In this document: piece after piece, positions 29,175 to 39,590 of the stretch
Layout of the letters: every line of letters starts with the position of its first letter
Numbering within the stretch: the first letter of the stretch is position 1
From: Comamonadaceae bacterium
Lineage (GTDB): Bacteria; Pseudomonadota; Gammaproteobacteria; Burkholderiales; Burkholderiaceae_C
Assembly: GCA_947453645.1 (NCBI GenBank)
Contig: CANGHG010000003.1
Span: 1-39,590, forward strand
Direction of reading: 5' to 3'
DNA: 39,590 nucleotides
The notes under the pieces: model-generated
Databases searched by the model: none
What the model was told of the DNA's origin: nothing
What the model saw: only the letters and a program-made list of their open reading frames with translations
Translations under genes and position numbers: made by a program

Positions 29175-30224
29175 ATGATTATTGAGACGAACGTCCCCTT
29201 GCAGCAGCACAACAGCTTTGGCATCGTCGCCCGCGCAGAGCGCTTGCTGCGGCTCAGAACCGAGCAGGATGTGCATGCATTTTTGCAAAGCCCCGAGCGT
29301 CTAGAGCCTCATGTTGTGCTGGGGGGTGGGAGCAACATCGTCATCACCGGCGACATCAAACCGCTGGTGGTCAAGATCGAGTTGATGGGCAAACACCTGG
29401 TGTCCGAGGATGACAAAGCCTGGGTGGTGCAAGCCGCAGCGGGTGAAAACTGGCACGACTTGGTGGTCTGGACCTTGGCCCAAGGTTGGCCTGGTCTGGA
29501 AAACATGGCCATGATTCCAGGGTCCGTGGGCGCTTCCCCGGTACAAAACATCGGCGCTTATGGGGTGGAACTGCAAGACCGATTCGAGTCTTTGGACGCT
29601 GTGGATTTGCAAACCGGTCAAACCTTCACCTTGAATGCGGCCCAATGTGCCTTTGGCTACCGCGATTCGGTGTTCAAACACGCGGCCACTGACCAACGCA
29701 ACTTAGGCCTCTTAGGCCGCGCCCTCATCACCCAGGTGCGGTTTCGCTTGCCCAAGAAATGGCAATGCGATGTGAGCTATCTGGACCTGTCCAAAAAACA
29801 AAGCCAGTATGGTGTTGCACACCCCACACCACAGCAGGTGTTCGATTGGGTGTGTGAAATTCGCCGCGCCAAACTACCCGACCCGATTCACTTGGGCAGT
29901 GCAGGCAGCTTCTTCAAAAATCCCACGGTCAGCGCCGAACAGTGCGCGGACATCATCGCCCGCGAGCCCAAGGTGGTGCATTACCACTTGGCCGATGGCC
30001 GCATCAAACTCGCGGCGGGATGGTTGATCGACGCTTGCGGTTGGCGCGGCAAAAGCGTGGGCAATGCCGCGGTCTATGAACGCCAAGCCCTGGTCATCGT
30101 CAACAAGGGTGGACGTGACAACCCCTGCACCGGTGGCGAGGTGATGACCTTGGCCAAAGCCATTCAAACCAGCGTCTACGAGCGCTTTGGTATTCGGCTC
30201 GAACCTGAGCCTGTGGTGGTGTGA
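29175..30224 (+). CDS. murB: MurB, UDP-N-acetylenolpyruvoylglucosamine reductase
   Basis: 349 residues, type I MurB length. Reduces the enolpyruvyl group to make UDP-MurNAc with NADPH and FAD. FAD-binding motifs: VVLGGGSNIVITGD (about 47-60) and MAMIPGSVGASPVQNIGAYG (112-131). FGYRDSVFK follows, and GSAGSFFKNP near 241-250 contains the proton-donor Ser. The C-terminal catalytic Glu is in RLEPEPVVV. The start MIIETNVPLQQHNSFGI is standard. The stop overlaps the GTG of the next gene (GTGA). The 39-base spacer to divergent yajQ must hold both promoters or they lie inside the genes. Confidence 0.97.
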   Translation: MIIETNVPLQQHNSFGIVARAERLLRLRTEQDVHAFLQSPERLEPHVVLGGGSNIVITGDIKPLVVKIELMGKHLVSEDDKAWVVQAAAGENWHDLVVWTLAQGWPGLENMAMIPGSVGASPVQNIGAYGVELQDRFESLDAVDLQTGQTFTLNAAQCAFGYRDSVFKHAATDQRNLGLLGRALITQVRFRLPKKWQCDVSYLDLSKKQSQYGVAHPTPQQVFDWVCEIRRAKLPDPIHLGSAGSFFKNPTVSAEQCADIIAREPKVVHYHLADGRIKLAAGWLIDACGWRGKSVGNAAVYERQALVIVNKGGRDNPCTGGEVMTLAKAIQTSVYERFGIRLEPEPVVV

Positions 30225-31207
30225 ACACCCTTCATGCATTCATGCACAGGGCAGGCCGAGTGGTTTGCTGGGGTTTGGTCTTGGTGGGCCTGTCCGCTCA
30301 AGCACAACACTTTCCTCAAAAGCCCATTCGTTTGATCGTCCCCTTTGCCGCGGGCGGCACCACCGACTTGGTGGCGCGCATGGTGGCCGAGCCTTTGGGC
30401 AAGTTGCTGGGTCAAAACGTGGTGGTGGACAACAAACCCGGAGGCGGTGGCGTGGTGGGGGCGGCTGAACTCACGCGCGCAGCCCCCGATGGCTACACCT
30501 TGGGGCTGGCCACGGCGTCGAGTGCCGCCACCAACCCGGCCATCAACCCCCATGTGCCCTACAAGCCGCTCACCGATTTCACGCCCATCATCAACATGGT
30601 GGCCACACCCAATGTGCTGGCGGTCCACCCCTCGTTTCCCGCCAAAGACATGGCGGGTTTTCTCAAAGCCTTGCGTGGCAAGCCTGGCCAATACGACTAT
30701 GCCTCGTCAGGCGCGGGTGGGGTGGGGCATTTGCAAATGGAGTTGTTCAAAAGCCTGACCCAAACCCATGTGGTGCACATCCCTTACAGCGGTGCAGGCC
30801 CCGCATTGCGTGACACCGTGGGCGGTCAGGTGCTCATCATTTTTGACAATTTGCCGTCGGCGCTGCCGCACATCAAGGACGGTCGTTTGATGGCCATGGC
30901 CGTGGCTGCCCCCGAGCGTGTGCCCGAATTGCCGCAAGTGCCGACCTTCAAAGAATTGGGACTTGACGCGGTGAACAGGCCCGCCCTGTATGGCATATGG
31001 GCGCCCAAGGGCATGCCGCCCGCATTGGTGGCGCAGCTCAACCAAGCGGTTCGCAAAGTGCTGCAAGACCCAGCACTGGTCAAGCGCATCGAGGCCAGTG
31101 GCTCCAAAGTCGTGGCCAACAGCCCCGAACAATTTGCCGCGCAGTTGAAAGAGGAATACCAGGTTTACAAGAAGGTGGTCGATGGCCAACAACTCAAGCT
31201 CGACTGA
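30221..31207 (+). CDS. Bug/TctC-family periplasmic substrate-binding protein
   Basis: 328 residues from GTG 30221 (overlapping the murB stop); ATG 30242 is an alternative seven residues in. The signal peptide is GRVVCWGLVLVGLSAQAQ. The mature protein shows the Bug pattern: FPQKPIRLIVPFAAGGTTDL, LGQNVVVDNKPGGGGVVGA, GQYDYASSGAGGVGHLQM, VVHIPYSGAGPALRDTVGG, and PQVPTFKELGLDAVNRPALY. Such proteins bind carboxylates or other small anions for tripartite tricarboxylate transporters. No TctA/TctB genes are near, so it is an orphan, as is common in Burkholderiales. It overlaps xerD by 26 bases. Ligand unknown. Confidence 0.93.
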   Translation: MNTLHAFMHRAGRVVCWGLVLVGLSAQAQHFPQKPIRLIVPFAAGGTTDLVARMVAEPLGKLLGQNVVVDNKPGGGGVVGAAELTRAAPDGYTLGLATASSAATNPAINPHVPYKPLTDFTPIINMVATPNVLAVHPSFPAKDMAGFLKALRGKPGQYDYASSGAGGVGHLQMELFKSLTQTHVVHIPYSGAGPALRDTVGGQVLIIFDNLPSALPHIKDGRLMAMAVAAPERVPELPQVPTFKELGLDAVNRPALYGIWAPKGMPPALVAQLNQAVRKVLQDPALVKRIEASGSKVVANSPEQFAAQLKEEYQVYKKVVDGQQLKLD

Positions 31208-32093
31208 CACCCCAGACCCGCTGATCGACGCGTTCATCGACAGCCTGTGGTTGGAGGATGGCTTGTCCAAGCTCACCTTGGCAGCCTATCGACGGGACTT
31301 GAACGGCTTGGCCCATTGGCTGCACAGCCAAGACAGCAGTTTGTCTGCCGCCAGCGAGGCCGATGTTCAAAGCTATTTCGCCACCCGCCATCATGAAACC
31401 AAGGCCAGCAGTGCCAACCGACGCATGACCGTGTTCAGGCGTTTTTTCCAGTGGGCCTTGCGTGACAACCGCTTGTTGGTCGACCCCACCCTGAAGCTCT
31501 TGTCGGCCAAGCAACCCCAGCGTTTACCCAAGTCCTTGAGCGAGGCGCAGGTGGAGGCCTTGTTGCAAGCGCCCGATGTTGAAACGCCTTTGGGCTTGCG
31601 CGACCGCGCCATGCTGGAGTTGCTCTACGCCAGTGGCTTGCGGGTGAGTGAACTGGTGGACCTGCCCATGCTGTCGCTCAATCTGCGTGAAGGCGTGTTG
31701 CGGGTGACAGGCAAGGGGGACAAAGAACGCTTGGTGCCCTTTGGCGAAGAGGCTGGCGACTGGTTGCAGCGTTACTTGGCGCAGGCCCGCAGCGAGTTGC
31801 TGGGACCACACAACAGCCCATCGGTGTTCGTGACCCAGCGCGGCAGCGCCATGAGCCGGGTGATGTTTTGGATGCTGATCAAGAAATACGCTTTGCTTGC
31901 CGACATCCAGGTGCCCATCTCACCCCACACCTTGCGCCATGCGTTTGCCACACATTTGCTCAACCACGGGGCCGATTTGAGGGCCGTGCAAATGCTCTTG
32001 GGCCATGCCGATATTTCCACCACCACCATTTACACCCATGTGGCGCGCGAACGCTTGAAGTCGCTGCATGCGCAGCATCATCCACGGGGTTAG
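31182..32093 (+). CDS. xerD: XerD, tyrosine site-specific recombinase
   Basis: 303 residues. Acts with XerC at dif to resolve chromosome dimers. N-terminal SAM-like domain (about 12-105). Catalytic residues are visible: Arg154 (YASGLRVSELVDL), Lys178 (VTGKGDKERLVPFG), His249 and Arg252 (PHTLRHAFATHLL), His275 (LLGHADIST) and nucleophile Tyr284 (TTIYTHV). The C-terminus ends soon after (LKSLHAQHHPRG), as in XerC/D. XerD rather than XerC is my reading of the sequence, and no mobile-element genes are nearby, so it is not an island integrase. It overlaps the Bug gene; AAGAAGG upstream gives a ribosome binding site. Confidence 0.92.
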   Translation: MANNSSSTDTPDPLIDAFIDSLWLEDGLSKLTLAAYRRDLNGLAHWLHSQDSSLSAASEADVQSYFATRHHETKASSANRRMTVFRRFFQWALRDNRLLVDPTLKLLSAKQPQRLPKSLSEAQVEALLQAPDVETPLGLRDRAMLELLYASGLRVSELVDLPMLSLNLREGVLRVTGKGDKERLVPFGEEAGDWLQRYLAQARSELLGPHNSPSVFVTQRGSAMSRVMFWMLIKKYALLADIQVPISPHTLRHAFATHLLNHGADLRAVQMLLGHADISTTTIYTHVARERLKSLHAQHHPRG

Positions 32094-32145
32094 GGTAGCG
32101 AAGCAATTCGCCCCTTGCTCGCCATGACTAATCAGCCCGCAATGA

Positions 32146-32955
32146 CTACGCCACCCGTTGCGCCAGCAACCAATCGATCTCTGCCTGGGTGAAGCCTGCC
32201 CTCAGTCGTGCCTCGTGGTTGAACGGCGGTTTCAAGCGGGGCGCGGCGTGGCGCTTCACCAGTGCGGGGTAATGCTGCAAAGGGTCCAGGCCTTGCTGGG
32301 CGCACAGCCATCTGAACCAATGGTTGCCCACCGCCACATGGCCCACCTCGTCACGCAAGATGATGTCCAAAATGGACAGCAAAGATGGCGCATGGGCCGA
32401 TGCAGCGCCTTGTAATTTGGCTTGTATCAGGGGCGTGGCGTCCAAGCCTCTGGCTTCCAAGGTGCGTGGCACCAAGGCCATGCGGGCCAGCACATCGTCA
32501 GCGGTTTTCTCGCACATGGCCCACAGGCCGTCGTGGGCCTCAAAGTCGCCGTAAGCCTGACCCATTTGGTGCAGCAAGCCATGCAACAACTCGAAATGGG
32601 TGGACTCCTCATAAGCCACCTTGAACCAGTCTTGGTAATAGGCTTGGGGCAAGTGGGGGTAGCGCCAGATGGCATCCAGCGCCAAATTGATGGCATTGAA
32701 CTCGATGTGGCAAATGGCATGCACCATGCCGCCCAAGCCTGACTCGGTATGCACCGAGCGCTTGGGCACTTGCTGCGCAGGGCAGAGCAGGGGTTTGTCG
32801 GGGCGTCCCGGCACCACCAAACCCTGGGTGCTGAAGACGGTTTGCGTGTCCAAGACCACGACCTGGCGCTCGTGCCACAGCGACTGCAGCGCCTGCACCT
32901 TGCTGTGCGGGTCGGTCAGACACAAGACCTTGAGAGCAGAAAAGCGCAGTTCCAT
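32146..32955 (-). CDS. DUF455 ferritin-like protein
   Basis: 269 residues from ATG 32955. A ferritin-like four-helix fold is suggested by di-iron type Glu/His motifs: HIEFNAINLALDAIWRYP, YEESTHFELLHGLLHQMG, and ILRDEVGHVAVGNHWF. The sequence KRSVHTESGLGGMVHAICHI precedes the first motif, and a Met-Cys-x-Lys motif GLWAMCEKTADDVLARMALV sits in the middle. Function is not established; members may be diiron oxidases or hydroxylases. Divergent from the gamma-carbonic anhydrase gene with a 35-base spacer carrying a palindrome. Confidence 0.9.
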   Translation of the reverse strand: MELRFSALKVLCLTDPHSKVQALQSLWHERQVVVLDTQTVFSTQGLVVPGRPDKPLLCPAQQVPKRSVHTESGLGGMVHAICHIEFNAINLALDAIWRYPHLPQAYYQDWFKVAYEESTHFELLHGLLHQMGQAYGDFEAHDGLWAMCEKTADDVLARMALVPRTLEARGLDATPLIQAKLQGAASAHAPSLLSILDIILRDEVGHVAVGNHWFRWLCAQQGLDPLQHYPALVKRHAAPRLKPPFNHEARLRAGFTQAEIDWLLAQRVA

Positions 32956-32957
32956 CC

Positions 32958-32969
32958 CTACAATTGTAG
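32958..32969. promoter_or_regulatory. 12-bp perfect palindrome, candidate bidirectional -10
   Basis: CTACAATTGTAG is its own reverse complement and gives TACAAT on both strands (32959-32964 plus, 32968-32963 minus). Five of six bases match the -10 consensus in each direction. It lies 3 bases from the DUF455 start and 21 bases before the carbonic anhydrase ATG. No good -35 was seen on either side. Confidence 0.45.
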
Positions 32970-32990
32970 AAAGCACCCAAAGAGAGAGCC

Positions 32991-33515
32991 ATGCCCCTAT
33001 ACCAACTTGATGAACACACGCCCCAAATAGACGACAGCGCTTGGCTGGCCGATAGCGCGGACGTCATGGGTGCGGTCAGCCTGGCCGCACATACCAGTGT
33101 CTGGTTTGGCGCGGTCATCCGTGGCGACACCGAAACCATCACCATTGGCGAGGGCAGCAATGTGCAGGACTTGGCCGTCATCCATGCCGACAACGGCATG
33201 CCGGTGGTGGTGGGCAAGCACGTGACCGTGGGCCACAAGGTCATGCTGCACGGTTGCACCATTGGCGACGAGAGTCTGATTGGCATCGGGGCCATTGTGT
33301 TGAACGGCGTGCGCATTGGCAAAAACTGCTTGGTGGGCGCGGGCTCTTTGGTGACCGAGGGCAAAGAGTTTCCCGATGGCTCCATGATTTTGGGCAGCCC
33401 GGCCAAGGTGGTGCGCCAACTCAGCCCCGAACAAATCGAGGGACTGCGTGCCAGCGCACGCCATTACATCCACAACGCCCAGCGTTACCAAGCCGGTCTG
33501 AAGAAAATCAAATGA
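32991..33515 (+). CDS. Gamma-class carbonic anhydrase family protein (YrdA/PaaY-like)
   Basis: 174 residues. Left-handed beta-helix built of hexapeptide repeats ([47 protein letters not shown]). Putative zinc ligands His65 (VIHADNG), His82 and His87 (GHKVMLHG) are all present, arranged as in gamma-carbonic anhydrases. The C-terminal helix reads [19 protein letters not shown]. Many members of this subgroup show little or no anhydrase activity, so the reaction is uncertain. The stop overlaps the hslO start (ATGA). Confidence 0.93.
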   Translation: MPLYQLDEHTPQIDDSAWLADSADVMGAVSLAAHTSVWFGAVIRGDTETITIGEGSNVQDLAVIHADNGMPVVVGKHVTVGHKVMLHGCTIGDESLIGIGAIVLNGVRIGKNCLVGAGSLVTEGKEFPDGSMILGSPAKVVRQLSPEQIEGLRASARHYIHNAQRYQAGLKKIK

Positions 33516-34498
33516 GTGTGTTGCATCCGTTTTTGTTCGAAGGCCTGCCTGTGCGAGGCCTGTTGGTCCGACTCACCGACACCTGGCAAGACATCTTGCG
33601 CCGCCGAGCCAACAACCTGGAAACAGGGCCTTACCCCGAGGCGGTGCGCCATTTGCTGGGCGAGATGACGGCGGCCGCCGTGCTGATGCAGGCCAATATC
33701 AAGTTTGACGGGGCGCTGGTGTTGCAATTGCATGGTGAAGGCCCCTTGAAGTTGGCGGTGGTCGAGGTGCAGTCCGACTTGCGCTTGCGTGCCACGGCCA
33801 AAACCATTGGTGAGGTCACGCCCCAGATGTCGTTGGAAGACCTGTGCAATCAAAACAACTTGGGCCGCTGTGCCATCACCTTAGACCCGGTGGGACGTCG
33901 CCCTGGGCAGCAGCCCTACCAAGGCGTGGTGTCCTTGTATGACGATCAACGCCAACCCTTGAAGCGTTTCAGCGAGGTGCTGGCGCATTACATGCTGCAA
34001 AGCGAACAACTCGACACCACCTTGGTGTTGGCCGCCAACGACCAAGTGGCCGCAGGTTTGTTGATTCAACGCCTGCCCATGGGCGGCATTGGCAACCTGG
34101 GCGGCCACAAAACCATGGCCGACGAAGACGCCATTGGTCGCAGCGAGGACTACAACCGCATTGCCATCTTGGCCAACAGCCTCACCTCGGACGAATTGCT
34201 GAACCTCCCCCCCGAGAAGGTGCTTCACCGTTTGTTTTGGCAAGAGCATGTGCGGCATTTCGCGCCTCAGCCCAGCGACCCCACACCCCGTTTTTCATGC
34301 AGTTGCAGCCGTGAGCGGGTCAGCCAAATGATCCGAGGATTGGGTCAAGCCGAGGCCGACAGCATCTTGGCCGAGCGCGAGAACATCGAGGTGGGCTGCG
34401 ATTTTTGTGGCCAGCAATACCACTATGACGCGGTAGACGCGGCGCACATCTTCGCCCATGACGCGCCGCAGCCCCCAGGCACTTCAGCTTTGCAATAA
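33512..34498 (+). CDS. hslO: HslO (Hsp33), redox-regulated chaperone
   Basis: 328 residues from ATG 33512, which overlaps the previous stop (ATGA). Hsp33 is a cytoplasmic holdase switched on by oxidation. The four zinc cysteines are in place: Cys263 and Cys265 (FSCSCS), and Cys296 and Cys299 (CDFC). Other conserved parts: [20 protein letters not shown] near 58-77, TVLAANDQ-like [19 protein letters not shown] near 171-189, and [16 protein letters not shown] near 235-250. Its last 15 bases overlap the convergent Cys-motif gene. Confidence 0.96.
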   Translation: MSVLHPFLFEGLPVRGLLVRLTDTWQDILRRRANNLETGPYPEAVRHLLGEMTAAAVLMQANIKFDGALVLQLHGEGPLKLAVVEVQSDLRLRATAKTIGEVTPQMSLEDLCNQNNLGRCAITLDPVGRRPGQQPYQGVVSLYDDQRQPLKRFSEVLAHYMLQSEQLDTTLVLAANDQVAAGLLIQRLPMGGIGNLGGHKTMADEDAIGRSEDYNRIAILANSLTSDELLNLPPEKVLHRLFWQEHVRHFAPQPSDPTPRFSCSCSRERVSQMIRGLGQAEADSILAERENIEVGCDFCGQQYHYDAVDAAHIFAHDAPQPPGTSALQ

Positions 34499-34897
34499 AC
34501 GGCTGAACAAGCGCTGCTCGCAGTCGGCGTCCCCACAGGTTTCACACACACCGCTCCAGCGCGTGGGTGGCATGGGGCGCGCCCAATCTCGCGCCTGCTC
34601 AGGTGGGAGCAGGGCATACAGGCATTGTTTCAAGCTCTCTTCCCCCGAACCTTGCACCACCTTGTAATCACGTTGCAGCTGGTGCAGTTGGGCACGCCAT
34701 GGGGCACTGGACTGTGCAGTCCACAGCAAATGCAGGGCCTCAGGGGGGCAAGCAGCCAAGTTGTGGGGATGTTCAGGCAGATGCCATTGGGGCTGAAGCC
34801 CCAAAGTTTGCAAGACCTGTTGCAGGGCTTGCGCCAAGTGCTGTCGTTGGCCGAGTTCAGCGCCTGTCAACACCACCTGAAGCACGGGGGAGGGCAC
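34484..34897 (-). CDS. Hypothetical protein with C-terminal Cys cluster (between ftsB and hslO)
   Basis: 137 residues from GTG 34897, 3 bases after the ftsB stop. No clear ribosome binding site, so it probably relies on ftsB translation. No signal peptide or membrane helix. The body is mixed alpha/beta (VLQVVLTGAELGQRQHLAQA, then EALHLLWTAQSS and QRDYKVVQGSGEESLKQCL). The C-terminus has GVCETCGDADCEQRLF, a CxxC followed by Cys four residues on, plausible for zinc or iron-sulfur binding. No family recognised. Overlaps hslO by 15 bases tail to tail. Confidence 0.7.
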   Translation of the reverse strand: MPSPVLQVVLTGAELGQRQHLAQALQQVLQTLGLQPQWHLPEHPHNLAACPPEALHLLWTAQSSAPWRAQLHQLQRDYKVVQGSGEESLKQCLYALLPPEQARDWARPMPPTRWSGVCETCGDADCEQRLFSRLLQS

Positions 34898-34900
34898 GGT

Positions 34901-35173
34901 TTATTTGGCGATTTGCACGAATATTTCGTTGGGCTTGACCATGCCAATTTCAGAGCGGGCTCGCTCTTCCACCATCTCCAAACCATCGCGCAAATCGCGC
35001 AACTCAGCTCGCAGGCGCTCAATGTCTTGTTCGGCCACGGCATTGAGTTGAAGCTGCGCTTGGTACTGCTGGCGCAGCCGCCACACGTCGGGAATACTGC
35101 CGCGACCAAACCAAAGCTGCAGCTGCAACAACAGCAGCAAGCTCAGCAAGATCATGGGAACAGGACGACGCAT
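34901..35173 (-). CDS. ftsB: FtsB, divisome protein (septum formation initiator)
   Basis: 90 residues. A bitopic inner-membrane protein that forms a complex with FtsL and FtsQ and helps activate septal wall synthesis. N-terminal membrane helix (PMILLSLLLLLQLQLWFG, about 6-23), then a leucine-zipper-like coiled coil (WRLRQQYQAQLQLNAV, DIERLRAELRDLRDGLEMV), ending in the family motif EERARSEIGMVKPNEIFVQI. It is 33 bases downstream of eno, the usual eno-ftsB order. Confidence 0.96.
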   Translation of the reverse strand: MRRPVPMILLSLLLLLQLQLWFGRGSIPDVWRLRQQYQAQLQLNAVAEQDIERLRAELRDLRDGLEMVEERARSEIGMVKPNEIFVQIAK

Positions 35174-35206
35174 GTATACAGCTCAGGTCGGGTTGAGAGA
35201 AGGAGA

Positions 35207-36514
<1,308 letters not shown>

Positions 36515-36526
36515 TCACTAAGGGGG

Positions 36527-39590
<3,064 letters not shown>

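Overview
The window reads as a chromosomal segment of a betaproteobacterium, order Burkholderiales, most likely family Comamonadaceae (Limnohabitans/Rhodoferax-like). This rests on the GC-rich coding sequence, the neighbourhoods (fimT-pilVWX-pilE between nrdR and ribD; cysS-alkA-accA-tilS-lysC-tRNA-Ser; eno-ftsB with kdsA and pyrG), a Bug-type TctC binding protein, and protein sequences typical of that group. The genus is an inference from memory of these families; no search was run. Most of the window is dense housekeeping core, with many ATGA or GTGA stop/start overlaps and no stretch of more than about 170 bases without a gene.

Layout. 1-6005 (minus strand): a lytic transglycosylase, glyA, nrdR, five minor type IV pilin genes and the start of ribD. 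6095-8623 (plus): a large DUF349 protein. 8620-11055 (minus): a TPR lipoprotein-like or periplasmic protein, periplasmic and cytoplasmic cyclophilins, and lpxH. 11203-16594 (plus): cysS, an AlkA-type glycosylase, accA, tilS, lysC and tRNA-Ser(GCU), closed by a strong intrinsic terminator. 16631-19227: an AT-rich islet with an unrecognised 562-residue exported protein translationally coupled to a small outer-membrane barrel. 19228-19676: two small coupled envelope genes. 19751-20737: an acetamidase/formamidase. 20738-23165 (minus): a signalling cluster with a degenerate-receiver OmpR-like regulator, a winged-helix protein, a histidine kinase and a stand-alone receiver. 23303-23686: a small secreted protein with a duplicated SGICH motif. 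23751-25628 (minus): minCDE. 25754-28595 (plus): a coupled pair of membrane proteins, then an M23 peptidase and a bactofilin. 28650-32955: yajQ, murB, an orphan Bug protein, xerD and a DUF455 ferritin-like protein. 32991-39590: a gamma-carbonic anhydrase, hslO, a Cys-motif hypothetical, ftsB, eno, kdsA, pyrG and the start of coaBC.

How the genes fit together. Cell-envelope and division functions recur: lpxH and kdsA (lipopolysaccharide), murB (peptidoglycan precursor), a lytic transglycosylase and an M23/bactofilin pair (wall remodelling and shape), minCDE and ftsB (division site and divisome), xerD (chromosome dimer resolution). Central metabolism is represented by glyA, accA, lysC, eno, pyrG, ribD and coaBC. 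The parts that look least described are the AT-rich islet, the signalling cluster with its divergent SGICH-repeat protein, the membrane pair at 25754-27063, and the minor-pilin cluster that lacks pilY1.
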